A stretch of DNA of 64,000 nt from Bdellovibrionales bacterium (lineage in GTDB: Bacteria > Pseudomonadota > Alphaproteobacteria > UBA9219), in assembly GCA_041662785.1 (NCBI GenBank), contig JBAZRW010000001.1:62001-126000 (forward strand), given 5' to 3'. Position numbers and translations under genes: made by a program. The notes beneath the pieces were generated by a model. The model made no database searches and was not told where the DNA came from. It saw only the letters and a list, made by a program, of their open reading frames with translations. Below are positions 33,688 to 42,029 of this stretch, one piece after another (the first letter of the stretch is position 1; the number at the start of each line of letters is the position of its first letter).

Positions 33688-34104
33688 TTACGGCATATCA
33701 TAAGCTTTTTGACGACATAACTTGGTGCTGTTCATAAGGGACTTCTCATCAGGGGTTATAGCTTCACCAACATGCTGTTTTAAGACAACCTCTGTCGCCC
33801 CGGTACTGTGGGGATTACGAGTAATGGTCGTCGTTACGGATCCATCTTTAAGGTCAAAATATTTGACGATCTCCGATTCGCCATTTGACCGAACTCCAAC
33901 GATTTCCTCGTTTGCGTTGAATGTTGAAATGATGTCATACGCTCCAACCTTGTCCATCACGACGTTCATGCATTGTTTGAAAGATTCTTGTTTTTGATCC
34001 TCTATTTTTTTCTGAGGGGATTGTTGAGAACATCCCTGTAACAGCCAGCAGCTTGTCGCCAAAAGAACACTACCAATCACTGCAATCGTTTTCTTCGCTT
34101 TCAT
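33688..34104 (-). CDS. Unknown lipoprotein, paralogue of 33041 gene
   Basis: A 138-residue predicted lipoprotein: signal peptide KKTIAVIGSVLLATSCWLLQGC with the lipobox LLQGC, then a Gln/Ser/Lys linker and a small domain. It shares the DLK-G-VTT core and a late cysteine with its neighbour at 33041. The start is the ATG at 34104 with GAGG six bases before; an ATG four codons earlier has poorer spacing. The lipobox distinguishes it from the paralogue, which lacks one. Function unknown. Confidence 0.65.
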   Translation of the reverse strand: MKAKKTIAVIGSVLLATSCWLLQGCSQQSPQKKIEDQKQESFKQCMNVVMDKVGAYDIISTFNANEEIVGVRSNGESEIVKYFDLKDGSVTTTITRNPHSTGATEVVLKQHVGEAITPDEKSLMNSTKLCRQKAYDMP

Positions 34105-34264
34105 AATAGACCTCATCTCAATCTATTTAATACTGTGCAAACCCGCACAATCGATGGATACATCATTACCCATTTTTGCGCTTTTTTATTTTTTAATTTT
34201 TACTTTCATCGGTTAGTTCGTCAGCATTATGGTTAACAACCGCTGCCCACAACGTTGAAACAAC

Positions 34265-34300
34265 AAAAAGCCCCCCTCGGTTTCCCAAGAGAGGCTTTTT
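34265..34300 (-). terminator. Rho-independent terminator of rplS
   Basis: AAAAAGCC...GGCTTTTT stem with the same CTCGGTTTCCCAA centre as the previous terminator. It closes the trmD-rplS transcript. Confidence 0.85.
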
Positions 34301-34321
34301 GAAAAAAGAAACGAACCCGTC

Positions 34322-34714
34322 TTACGATGCGTCGGCAGCCTTGGCCGTAGCCTTGGGCGCGTAGCTTGTCTTTTCCGTGATACGGGCCGACTTACCGCGA
34401 CGACCACGCAGATAATAAAGCTTGGCGCGACGCACATCGCCACGACGGACGACAACGATCGATTCAAGACGAGGGCTGTAAAGCGGAAATACGCGCTCTA
34501 CGCCTTCGTTATAGCTGATCTTGCGAACGGTGAACGAAGAATGGATGCCCGCGTTCTTACGCGCGATGCAAACGCCTTCATAGGCCTGAATACGCTCACG
34601 CGTGCCTTCAACAACCTTCACGTTGACGCGAACGGTATCGCCAGCGCCAAAATCAGGAATCTTAGCGCCGATCTTTTCGATCTGGGCGGCTTCAAATTTT
34701 TGTAACAAGTTCAT
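34322..34714 (-). CDS. rplS: Large ribosomal subunit protein bL19
   Basis: bL19, at the 30S-50S interface. 130 residues. [32 protein letters not shown] and [23 protein letters not shown] are diagnostic. The C-terminus carries a short Ala/Lys-rich tail ([16 protein letters not shown]). Of two close ATGs, 34714 sits about eight bases from GGAGAG and gives the normal MNLLQ start. It follows trmD by 119 bases and ends at a terminator. Confidence 0.97.
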   Translation of the reverse strand: MNLLQKFEAAQIEKIGAKIPDFGAGDTVRVNVKVVEGTRERIQAYEGVCIARKNAGIHSSFTVRKISYNEGVERVFPLYSPRLESIVVVRRGDVRRAKLYYLRGRRGKSARITEKTSYAPKATAKAADAS

Positions 34715-34833
34715 TTTCATTCTCTCCACAAAAGCCAGCCAGAATAGGTTTATCTGGGAATCGGCTTAATAACGCTCTAAGGCTCGTCCCTATACATGGT
34801 CTTTTCGGCAAACTCAATGCTTTCCATGCCGTT

Positions 34834-35601
34834 TTAACCATTTTTCCCTTCTTTTTTCGTCTTTTCACGAATTTCCCACAAATCGGGGCGTCTTTCACGC
34901 GTCAGGCGCTCTGCCTGCTCGCGCCGCCACGTCTTAACCTTTTCATGATGGCCAGAGATAAGGACGTCGGGAACGGCCCTCCCCTCCCACTCTGGCGGAC
35001 GGGTGTAATGCGGATATTCCAACAGCCCATCCACAAAGCTTTCTTCCTCAACCGTCTGAGCATTACCCATCACGCCCGTCAAAAGTCTCGTGCAGGCCTC
35101 AATCACGGTCAGCGCCGCAACCTCGCCGCCCGCAAGGACGAAGTCGCCAAGGCTGATTTCCTCTAGTCCTTCGGCATCCAGCACGCGCTGATCCACGCCC
35201 TCATACCGCCCGCAGAGCAGCAAAAGAGAGGGGGCCGCCGCCAGATCCTCAACCAAGGCTTGATCCAAAACGCGCCCACGGGGCGACAGGTATGCGCGCC
35301 GCGCCGCTCGACCAAACTGCTTTTCTGCGCCGCGCAGCGCCGCCGCAATAACATCAGGCCGCATCACCATGCCAGCGCCGCCGCCATAAGGCGTGTCGTC
35401 CACGGTGCGGTGCTTATCGGTCGCAAAATCGCGGATATTCAGAACGTCCAGCGTCCACAAGCCATCGTCCAGTGCGCGACCCGCCAAGCTTTGCCCCACA
35501 ACGCCGGGAAACATTTCAGGAAACAGCGTAAGGATTTGGGCGTGCCAAGGGGAAGGATTCAGGATTCGGGATTCAGGATTCAGGGAAGAAGTATTATTCA
35601 T
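34834..35601 (-). CDS. trmD: tRNA (guanine37-N1)-methyltransferase
   Basis: Methylates G37 of tRNAs that read codons starting with C, preventing +1 slippage. 255 residues with a SPOUT trefoil-knot fold: [10 protein letters not shown] near the N-terminus, [43 protein letters not shown], and the C-terminal [10 protein letters not shown]. Residues 1-17 ([15 protein letters not shown]) extend the usual start, which would begin near [10 protein letters not shown]. They are encoded by tandem GATTCAGG-type repeats. ATGA overlap with the rimM stop. Confidence 0.97.
   Translation of the reverse strand: MNNTSSLNPESRILNPSPWHAQILTLFPEMFPGVVGQSLAGRALDDGLWTLDVLNIRDFATDKHRTVDDTPYGGGAGMVMRPDVIAAALRGAEKQFGRAARRAYLSPRGRVLDQALVEDLAAAPSLLLLCGRYEGVDQRVLDAEGLEEISLGDFVLAGGEVAALTVIEACTRLLTGVMGNAQTVEEESFVDGLLEYPHYTRPPEWEGRAVPDVLISGHHEKVKTWRREQAERLTRERRPDLWEIREKTKKEGKNG
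35555..35586. repeat. Short tandem repeat forming the trmD N-terminus
   Basis: Four near-repeats of GGATTCA/GGATTCG. Translated on the minus strand they yield the [10 protein letters not shown] stretch. The repeat keeps the frame and lies in the first 17 codons. Confidence 0.65.
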
Positions 35602-36161
35602 TCAGCCCCCTTTATATCCGATTTCTTTTTCTTTTCCTTAGGTGGCTTTTCGGCGGCTAACCAGCCTTCAGGGAGGATCACGTCGATCCATCCCGCCTTT
35701 AAATCAACGGTAGGGACAAACGCATCTTTAAACGGCAGCATAAAGCTTTTGGCGTTCACGGGCTTGATTTCCAAGAACGCGCCCGCGCCATAGTCGAAAA
35801 CATTTTCGACAACGCCCACGGGCTGCCCTTGCGCGTCACGCGCCTCAAGACCGATAAGATCAGCGTGGTAATACTCACCCTCGTCCTCAGGCGGCAAAGC
35901 GTCGCGATCCACATAAAGGCGCGTGCCTTTCAGCTCTTCAGCGTCTTCACGCGTCGCACAGCCCTTGACCGAGACAATGTAATGATCCTTGCCCACGCCT
36001 CGCGCCGTGAGCACAAAAAAGCGACTGGCCGCTTCGTCGCTCAACGGCTCATAATCAAAGATGGCCTCAGGATCATCCGTAAAACTGCCCAAGCGAACCT
36101 GTCCCCGCACGCCGTGCGGCCCCAGAAAAACGCCTACGCAGATTTTGTGAGAAGGATTCAT
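35598..36161 (-). CDS. rimM: 16S rRNA processing protein RimM
   Basis: 30S assembly factor that binds uS19 and helps mature the 16S rRNA 3' domain. 187 residues. N-terminal barrel with [25 protein letters not shown], then the PRC-barrel half with [12 protein letters not shown] and [24 protein letters not shown]. The C-terminus is a Lys-rich tail ([14 protein letters not shown]). Its start overlaps the stop of a RelE/ParE-like toxin gene rather than following rpsP directly. Confidence 0.95.
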   Translation of the reverse strand: MNPSHKICVGVFLGPHGVRGQVRLGSFTDDPEAIFDYEPLSDEAASRFFVLTARGVGKDHYIVSVKGCATREDAEELKGTRLYVDRDALPPEDEGEYYHADLIGLEARDAQGQPVGVVENVFDYGAGAFLEIKPVNAKSFMLPFKDAFVPTVDLKAGWIDVILPEGWLAAEKPPKEKKKKSDIKGAE

Positions 36162-36463
36162 GCATGCCCCATATCAAAATGTGCCCGCGCGCCATGGATA
36201 ATGCGCAGCACCTTAACCGCGCCGCCTTTGACAACAAACAAAATGCGATAATCCCCAAAGAGGAAGTGACGAAGCTCGCGCCCTGTTCTTGACGCTTCTG
36301 GAGCCAACGAACATCTGTTGGGCATCTCTTTAAGACTTTGTATTTCGTCCCATAGCTTTTGAGCAAAAATATCGGCACGAGATGGATTATCTGCCGCAAT
36401 ATAGGCGCGTATCTCAGCGAGATCGTTCAACGCCTTCGGCATAAAATGAAGAGCATACTTCAT
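36158..36463 (-). CDS. RelE/ParE family toxin
   Basis: A 101-residue toxin of a type II module. The helical hairpin MPKALNDLAEIRAYIAADNPS and the late strand block RELRHFLFGDYRILFVV with VKVLRIIHGAR match the ParE/RelE fold. Whether it cuts mRNA or poisons gyrase cannot be read from sequence. It is the second gene of the pair, overlapping the antitoxin stop by four bases, and its own stop overlaps the rimM start by four bases. Confidence 0.88.
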   Translation of the reverse strand: MKYALHFMPKALNDLAEIRAYIAADNPSRADIFAQKLWDEIQSLKEMPNRCSLAPEASRTGRELRHFLFGDYRILFVVKGGAVKVLRIIHGARAHFDMGHA

Positions 36464-36756
36464 TTAAGCCTCGTTGTTTTTTTGGCTTTAAGGCCAAGTG
36501 CGCTCATGGCCTCTTTTTCCGTATGGAAAGTGCCTGCGTCCATTTCTTTGATAGCTTGATCAAGCTTTATGCTTTCTGCCGTATAGTCTGCCATATTCAA
36601 AAGATGCTGATAGGTCTGCGCGTCCTGCACCACGAACTCGGCGCGGCCATTGACCGTAAGCACCGCAGGCCGTCCCGTTTTTTTCAGCTTCTTGGCATAG
36701 GCCTTGGTGTTACGCGCAAAGTCAGTGAGCGAGTGAATATCTTCCAAATGGATCAT
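36460..36756 (-). CDS. Phd/YefM-type antitoxin
   Basis: A 98-residue antitoxin. SLTDFARNTKAYAKKLKKTGRPAVLTVNGRAEFVVQD is the Phd/YefM DNA-binding domain, given here as two adjoining parts with the break after KKLKK. The C-terminal region EMDAGTFHTEKEAMSALGLK would wrap the toxin. ATG 36756 has AAGGGG eight bases upstream. It lies just past the rpsP terminator, so the pair probably has its own promoter, autoregulated as in this family, and that promoter would also serve rimM-trmD. Confidence 0.85.
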   Translation of the reverse strand: MIHLEDIHSLTDFARNTKAYAKKLKKTGRPAVLTVNGRAEFVVQDAQTYQHLLNMADYTAESIKLDQAIKEMDAGTFHTEKEAMSALGLKAKKTTRLK

Positions 36757-36826
36757 GGTAGGGCCCCTTGAGGTTCATGTGCGAATTCGCTGTGAATAAT
36801 AACACACGCGGCGCTGCCACCCAAGC

Positions 36827-36864
36827 AAAAAGAAACCCCGCCGCTGCGCATGGCCTCGGCGGGG
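36827..36864 (-). terminator. Rho-independent terminator of rpsP
   Basis: Stem CCCCGCCG / CGGCGGGG, with TTTCTTTTT on the minus-strand exit side. It begins about 20 bases past rpsP and separates rpsP from the toxin-antitoxin pair and rimM. Confidence 0.8.
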
Positions 36865-36885
36865 TCTTTTGACAATAAATAAGCC

Positions 36886-37284
36886 TTAGGCTTCGGCTGG
36901 CGCTTCCACAGGAGCAGGCGCTGGCGCGGCGGCAGCTTCAGCGGCCTTGGCGGCAGCTTCGGCTTCCATCTTCATACGTTCCTGAGCCTTGGCACGGGGT
37001 GCAGACTTCTTAGGAGTCGTGCGTTCTTGATAGGAAGGCCCAAGGTTCGCCGTGGCGAGCAAACGAGCAACGCGGTCGGTTGGCTGAGCGCCAACGCTGA
37101 TCCAATGCTTCACGCGCTCTTCAACGAACTTCACGCGCTCGGCGCTCTCGCGCGGCAGCATCGGGTTGTACGTGCCAACCTTCTCAAGATATTTACCATC
37201 ACGAGGGCAGCGCGAGTCCGCCACAACGATGTGGTAAAAGGGACGCTTCTTGGCTCCGTGACGTGTTAAACGCATGCTGATCAT
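36886..37284 (-). CDS. rpsP: Small ribosomal subunit protein bS16
   Basis: bS16, a 30S assembly protein. 132 residues: [36 protein letters not shown] and [17 protein letters not shown] are canonical. The last ~35 residues are an Ala/Pro/Glu-rich tail ([18 protein letters not shown]) beyond the usual end at about 80-90. ATG at 37284 has AGGAG ten bases upstream; an ATG three codons later is also possible. It follows ffh by about 100 bases. Confidence 0.97.
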   Translation of the reverse strand: MISMRLTRHGAKKRPFYHIVVADSRCPRDGKYLEKVGTYNPMLPRESAERVKFVEERVKHWISVGAQPTDRVARLLATANLGPSYQERTTPKKSAPRAKAQERMKMEAEAAAKAAEAAAAPAPAPVEAPAEA

Positions 37285-37387
37285 TTTATTCTTTCTCCTT
37301 CGGTTAGTGTTTGTTGTTGTGTTATTTTATTAGAACCCATTCAGAAACTCGCTGCGGCCAATAAAGACAACGCCGCAGTAGAGGTTT

Positions 37388-38743
37388 CTATCTCCTGCCC
37401 CCCATCATACCGGCCATGCTGCGCATGAACCCTGTCTTGCCAAGGCGGCCAAGCTGCTTCATCATCTTTTGCATTTCCAAAAACTGTTTGATCAGGCGGT
37501 TGACATCCGCCACCTCAACGCCCGCGCCCTTAGCAATACGACGCTTACGGCTGGCAGCCAGAAGATCCACATTCTTACGCTCGGCCTTCGTCATCGAATG
37601 AATGATCGCTTCTTGGCGCTTGATTTGTTTTTCATCGATGTTGGCATTCTTCAACTGATCCTTAAACTTGCCAAGGCCCGGCAGCATCGTCATCATGGTG
37701 GACATGCCGCCCATTTTGCGCATCTGCTGCATCTGCTTGGCCAAATCGTCAAAGTCAAAAGCCTTGCCGCTGATGAACTTTTTGGCCATGTCCTCGGCCA
37801 CATCTTGATCCATCGTCGCGGCAGCTTTTTCGACCAGCGAGACGACATCGCCCATGCCCAAAATGCGCCCCGCCAAACGGTCGGGGTGATAAACTTCCAA
37901 AGCCTCGGTCTTTTCGCCCGTGCCCAAAAACTTGATCGGCTTGCCCGTCACCGCACGCATGGAAAGCGCTGCGCCGCCCCGCGCATCGCCGTCAATGCGG
38001 GTCAAAACAAGGCCGGTGATCCCGACTTTTTCTTCGAAATGCAGGGCCGTGTTGACCGCGTCCTGCCCCGTCATCGCATCGACAACAAGCAAACTTTCAT
38101 GAGGCTTCGCCACGTCGCGCACGGCGGCGGCCTCAGCCATCAGCTCCTCATCAATCGCAAGGCGACCCGCCGTATCCAAAATCAGAACGTCATAGCCTTC
38201 GAGCCTCGCCGTCTCCATCGCGCGGCGCGTAATGGCGAGAGGCTCTTGCCCCGCCACGATAGGCAGGCTGGCCGCGCCGATCTGCTGCGCCAGAACCGCC
38301 AGCTGCTCTTGCGCCGCCGGACGACGCACGTCCAGCGAGGCCAGCAGAACCTTCTTGCGATCCACCTCTTGCAGACGCTTTGCCAGCTTGGCCGAGGTCG
38401 TGGTTTTGCCCGATCCCTGCAAGCCCAGCATCATAATGACGGCGGGAGGCACAACGGCGATGTTGAGGCCTTCGGCCTGCGTCCCCAAAAGCTCCACCAG
38501 ATTGTCATGCACGGTCTTGACAACCTGCTGACCGGGTGTGATCGAGCGGATTACGTCCTGCCCGATAGCGCGTTCTTTCACCTTAGCGACGAAATCCTTA
38601 ACGACGGGCAGCGCCACATCGGCCTCAAGCAGCGCCACGCGCACTTCACGCATAGCCTCAGCCACGTCGCTCTCGCTGAGAGCGCCGCGTCCTTTCAAGC
38701 GGTCAAAAATGCCGCCGAGCTTGCTGCTTAGACTGTCGAACAC
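37388..38743 (-). CDS. ffh: Signal recognition particle protein
   Basis: SRP54 homologue that targets nascent membrane proteins to FtsY. 451 residues: N-domain four-helix bundle, G-domain with P-loop GLQGSGKT (107-114), DVRRPAAQEQL, DTAGRLAIDEELM and TRIDGDARGGAALS, and a Met-rich M-domain (MRKMGGMSTMMTMLPG, C-terminal MRSMAGMMGGRR) that binds signal sequences and 4.5S RNA. The start is GTG at 38743. I did not find the 4.5S RNA in this window. Confidence 0.98.
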   Translation of the reverse strand: MFDSLSSKLGGIFDRLKGRGALSESDVAEAMREVRVALLEADVALPVVKDFVAKVKERAIGQDVIRSITPGQQVVKTVHDNLVELLGTQAEGLNIAVVPPAVIMMLGLQGSGKTTTSAKLAKRLQEVDRKKVLLASLDVRRPAAQEQLAVLAQQIGAASLPIVAGQEPLAITRRAMETARLEGYDVLILDTAGRLAIDEELMAEAAAVRDVAKPHESLLVVDAMTGQDAVNTALHFEEKVGITGLVLTRIDGDARGGAALSMRAVTGKPIKFLGTGEKTEALEVYHPDRLAGRILGMGDVVSLVEKAAATMDQDVAEDMAKKFISGKAFDFDDLAKQMQQMRKMGGMSTMMTMLPGLGKFKDQLKNANIDEKQIKRQEAIIHSMTKAERKNVDLLAASRKRRIAKGAGVEVADVNRLIKQFLEMQKMMKQLGRLGKTGFMRSMAGMMGGRR

Positions 38744-38769
38744 TTTTTTTTCTACCGCTTTCCTTTACT

Positions 38770-38816
38770 GTCATCCCCGCGAAAGCGGGGATCCCGCGGC
38801 CCGCGTCTGCGGGCCA
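38770..38816. repeat. Palindromic repeat left of GIY-YIG gene
   Basis: GTCATCCCCGCGAAAGCGGG followed by GATCCCGCGGCCCGCGTCTGCGGGCC. Oriented inversely to the copy on the other side of the GIY-YIG gene, whose stop lies nine bases away. Confidence 0.8.
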
Positions 38817-38824
38817 CATATGTT

Positions 38825-39115
38825 TTACATTCCACCGTTAAAAGACAGATTTTCCCACTCTGGGTTTGCCTTCTCAATCAACTCTATCTTCCACGCGCGC
38901 CGCCATTTTTTCATGGCTTTCTCACGAACAATGGCCGTCGCAATGTCGTCAAACGATTCAACGTAAACAAGGCGATCAACCCCATAACGTGCCGTAAATC
39001 CACTTTGACTTTTAGTCCTATGTTCCCACTCTCGCCGACCAATATCGCTTGTCACACCAATGTAAAGCGTCCCGTTTCGATCACTCGCCAGTATATAGAC
39101 ATAGCCTTTTTTCAT
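38825..39115 (-). CDS. GIY-YIG domain endonuclease-like protein
   Basis: A 96-residue single-domain GIY-YIG protein of the UPF0213/YhbQ type. GYVYILASDRNGTLYIGVT supplies the YVY and YIG tyrosines (VYI...YIG). RREWEHR carries the conserved Arg, and VREKAMKKWRRAWKIELIEKAN is the family's C-terminal helix with the Glu. I start at ATG 39115; the open frame continues 27 codons upstream only because it runs through a palindromic repeat (CHSRESGNP). Inverted palindromes bracket the gene on both sides. Cellular role unknown. Confidence 0.85.
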   Translation of the reverse strand: MKKGYVYILASDRNGTLYIGVTSDIGRREWEHRTKSQSGFTARYGVDRLVYVESFDDIATAIVREKAMKKWRRAWKIELIEKANPEWENLSFNGGM

Positions 39116-39136
39116 ACGCTCACTGCCGCTCGCGGC

Positions 39137-39162
39137 TGGATTCCCGCTTTCGCGGGAATGAC
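39137..39162. repeat. Palindromic repeat right of GIY-YIG gene
   Basis: GGATTCCCGCTTTCGCGGGA followed by ATGAC. Inverted relative to 38770-38816. Confidence 0.8.
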
Positions 39163-39389
39163 AAAGAAACAAACGAAATCGGGCCAGTGCCCGCAACGCG
39201 AGGACTGACCTTACGCTCTCCTTTTCAAGGCTTACTCCTAAGCCCCGCCAGATCGCGCTTCCTTAGCTTTTCATTTAAGGAACAACGGCTTTCTAGCCGA
39301 AACGCCCCCCTTGAGTCAAATGATTGCTTGTTTTTCCTAAAAGCCCCCCTAAAATGAGCGCCATAGCCCCTCTTTGGAAGGTTAACCCC

Positions 39390-40259
39390 ATGAAATTCAC
39401 CCAAATCGCCCTCACTGTCCTCCTTTCCGCCGCCGTGGCGTTTGGGGTCGTGAAATACGCTGTCCCTGCCGCCACTTCTGCTACACATAAGGAAACAGCG
39501 TATGAGCGCGTGATGCGGACGGGCGTTTTGCGGTGCGCCTATGCCCCCTATCCAGAGTTTATGAGCAAGGATGTCACGACCAATAAACTGTCCGGCTTTT
39601 ACTATGACGTGATGGAAGAAATTGGGAAGCGTTTAAGCCTTAAAATTGAATGGACGGAAGAAGTGGGCTTTGGCGTCGCCTTCGAGGGATTAAAAACCAA
39701 CCGCTATGATGCCGTTTGCATTAACTTAAGCGCCACGCCCGGTCGCGCCCGCGCCGCTGAGTTCACCCACCCCATTCTCTTTGCCCCCTACTACGCCTAT
39801 GCCCGCGCCAATGACACGCGTTTTGATGGCGCACTCAGCAAAATTAACGACCCCGCCATCACAGCCGTCATTCTTGAAGGAGAGCTTGGACAAGCCGTCA
39901 AAGAAGAAGACTTTCCAAAAGCGCAGATGCTTTCCCTGCCCAACTTTACAGATGTATCCCAAAGCTTCGTGAATGTCGCGATGGGCAAGGCCGACATAAC
40001 CATGGCCGAGCCGCAAGCGGGAGACGTTTATATGGCCCACAATCCGGGCAAGATTAAACGCATTGAATCGGCCCCGCTTCGCATGCAATCCATCGGAATA
40101 AGCGTAGGCACAGGGGAAGAAGCGCTGAAAAGCCTTCTTAATACCACCATCGATTCCCTCCATAGCACAGGCTATATTGAGAGGTTGTTCACCAGCGGTC
40201 CCAAGAATAAAGAGCTATACTTCTTTCCCTCAACACCTTGGAAAAAAGCAGGGGTCTAA
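39390..40259 (+). CDS. Solute-binding protein 1 of six (family 3)
   Basis: A 289-residue periplasmic binding protein of the SBP_bac_3 (amino-acid/opine) family. A hydrophobic N-terminus (IALTVLLSAAVAFGVV) lacks a lipobox and has no sharp cleavage site. Then come VMRTGVLRCAYAPY, the SGFYYDVMEEIGKRL lobe-1 helix, KTNRYDAVCINLSATPGRARA, and the second-lobe GKADITMAEPQAGD. Exactly two cysteines (LRC and AVC) occur, shared in position by all six paralogues and well placed for a disulfide. ATG 39390 has GGAAGG upstream; an ATG-less extension of 22 codons is discarded. First of six tandem copies. Confidence 0.88.
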   Translation: MKFTQIALTVLLSAAVAFGVVKYAVPAATSATHKETAYERVMRTGVLRCAYAPYPEFMSKDVTTNKLSGFYYDVMEEIGKRLSLKIEWTEEVGFGVAFEGLKTNRYDAVCINLSATPGRARAAEFTHPILFAPYYAYARANDTRFDGALSKINDPAITAVILEGELGQAVKEEDFPKAQMLSLPNFTDVSQSFVNVAMGKADITMAEPQAGDVYMAHNPGKIKRIESAPLRMQSIGISVGTGEEALKSLLNTTIDSLHSTGYIERLFTSGPKNKELYFFPSTPWKKAGV

Positions 40260-40262
40260 CAA

Positions 40263-41129
40263 ATGAAACTCACCCAAATCGCCCTCACCGTCCTTCTCTC
40301 CGCCGCCGTGGCGTTTGGGGTGGTGAAAGTTGCTGGCCCTGCCGCGCAAACCGCGCCCATCAAAGAAACGCGGCTTGAGCAAATCAAGCGCACAGGCGTT
40401 TTAAGGTGCGGATATATGATCTGGCCCCCCATTATCAACAGAGACCCTAATACCGGCAAAATGAGCGGGATGAACGTTGACCTCTTTGAGGAAATCGGAA
40501 GGCAACTAGGCGTCAAGGTCGAATGGACAATGGAAATGAGTACGGCGCATGCTTTCGCAGATTTAGACTCGAACCGCTATGACATTGGTTGCATCACCTA
40601 TTTCATAACGCCGGCACGCGCACGCGAGGCGTTGTTTATGAACCCCATTCTTTATCATCCCTATTACCTGTTTGCCCGCGCCGATGATACGCGCTTTGAT
40701 AATAACTATGCCGCCGCCAACGACCCTTCCGTGACGTTTTCAACCCTTGATGGTGAGTTTTCCAGCATTGGCGCTACGGAACACTTCCCCCAAGCAAAAC
40801 AAATTGCCCTCCCCCAAAACGCGAGCGGCTCTGATTTGTTTCTTAATGTTGCGGATAAAAAGGCCGATCTTGTCGTAACCGAACCGATGACCTTCGCCTC
40901 CTTTAACACCCATAATCCCAACAAACTGAAACAAGTGACAGGGGAACCCGTTGGCATTATGCCCGTAAGCTTTCCCTTGCCAGCAAAAGAATATGATTTA
41001 AAGGAGGCTCTTGATGCCACCACCCTTTATCTGCGTGGCACCAAATGGTTTGACGCCCTTTTAGATCGCTATGAAAACCCTGAAATGAAATTTTTGCGGC
41101 TTCCCGCGCTTTATCAAAAACCGGATTGA
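40263..41129 (+). CDS. Solute-binding protein 2 of six (family 3)
   Basis: 288 residues, three bases after copy 1. Same leader (IALTVLLSAAVAFGVVKVAG), then TGVLRCGYMIWPPIINRDPN, MSGMNVDLFEEIGRQLGVKV and LDSNRYDIGCITYFITPARARE. The second-lobe DKKADLVVTEPMTFASFN differs from copy 1, so the ligand probably differs. Two cysteines in the family positions. GKLTGIMP-like sequence variation lies mainly in the hinge and C-terminal lobe. No separate promoter is visible; cotranscription is likely. Confidence 0.88.
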   Translation: MKLTQIALTVLLSAAVAFGVVKVAGPAAQTAPIKETRLEQIKRTGVLRCGYMIWPPIINRDPNTGKMSGMNVDLFEEIGRQLGVKVEWTMEMSTAHAFADLDSNRYDIGCITYFITPARAREALFMNPILYHPYYLFARADDTRFDNNYAAANDPSVTFSTLDGEFSSIGATEHFPQAKQIALPQNASGSDLFLNVADKKADLVVTEPMTFASFNTHNPNKLKQVTGEPVGIMPVSFPLPAKEYDLKEALDATTLYLRGTKWFDALLDRYENPEMKFLRLPALYQKPD

Positions 41130-41143
41130 AAGAAACCCTTCCT

Positions 41144-42025
41144 ATGAAACTTTCACACCTCCTCCTCACCGTCCTCCTTTCCGCCGCCGTGGCGTTTGGG
41201 GTGGTGAAGGTTGCCGCACCGACTACCACCTCTGCGGCCAAGGAAACAGCGTTTGAGCACGTGATGCGGACACAAACCATCCGTTGCGTTTACGCGACGG
41301 GAAAGCCGTGGCTGTCCATTGACCCCAACACAAAGCAACGCTCTGGCATCATGGTCGATGTCATGGAAGAAATTGGCAAGGCCTTGTCGATGAAGATTGA
41401 TTGGTCAAACGGTGAGGTCGGATGGGGCGAATTGAGCACAGCCGTCGATTCTGGCAGGGGCGACGTTATATGTTCGGCCATGTGGGCTTCCGCCAACCGT
41501 GCGCGCGCCACAACCTTTACGCGCCCCCTTTTCTATACCCCCATTGAAATCTGGGCGCGGGCGGGGGATACACGCTTTGATAACGCACCAGAGCGGATCA
41601 ATTCTCCTGATATCCGCGTTATCGTTGACGACGGCGATTTCAATGAAATCATTGCCAAAACAGACTTTCCCAAAACACAACGAATTGCCAGACCACAGAT
41701 TGCTGGCCTTGAATATTATTTTCTAACCCTCCTTGATAAAAAAGCAGATATCCTTTTTGTCAGCAGCAATTACGTTTTGGACTTTTTGAAAGAGAGACCG
41801 AAAACAATCCGTAAGGTTCTTATGCCCGCCCCCCTGCGGGTTTATGAAAATGTTATTGGAACCTCCATTCAAGAACAAAAACTGCGCAACATGATAGACG
41901 CCGCCGTCGGCGATCTTTTATCCAGCGGCGCCATCGCCCGTATTCTAAGGAAATATCAAGTCGATTATCCGGACACGTTTTTTATACCCGCAACGCCTTA
42001 CATGGCCTTAAAACAAAAAGGCTAA
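41144..42025 (+). CDS. Solute-binding protein 3 of six (family 3)
   Basis: 293 residues from ATG 41144, 14 bases after copy 2. Leader LLLTVLLSAAVAFGVVKVAA, then MRTQTIRCVYATGKPWLSID, SGIMVDVMEEIGKALSMKI and VDSGRGDVICSAMWASANRAR. The second lobe has LLDKKADILFVSSNYVLDF. Nucleotides encoding residues ~22-40 are identical to those of copy 6 over nearly 50 bases. The TTG that would lengthen it by six codons overlaps the copy 2 stop and is unlikely. Confidence 0.88.
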   Translation: MKLSHLLLTVLLSAAVAFGVVKVAAPTTTSAAKETAFEHVMRTQTIRCVYATGKPWLSIDPNTKQRSGIMVDVMEEIGKALSMKIDWSNGEVGWGELSTAVDSGRGDVICSAMWASANRARATTFTRPLFYTPIEIWARAGDTRFDNAPERINSPDIRVIVDDGDFNEIIAKTDFPKTQRIARPQIAGLEYYFLTLLDKKADILFVSSNYVLDFLKERPKTIRKVLMPAPLRVYENVIGTSIQEQKLRNMIDAAVGDLLSSGAIARILRKYQVDYPDTFFIPATPYMALKQKG

Positions 42026-42029
42026 CCCC

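Noticed and set aside
37469..38731. 420-codon open frame antisense to ffh
   Set aside because: ffh is certain on the minus strand; the plus frame has no domain, and its His/Arg-rich composition is a shadow of GC-rich coding sequence.
39324..39389. 22-codon extension of the first binding protein
   Set aside because: It starts without a ribosome site, and the five paralogues all begin at the codon equivalent to 39390.
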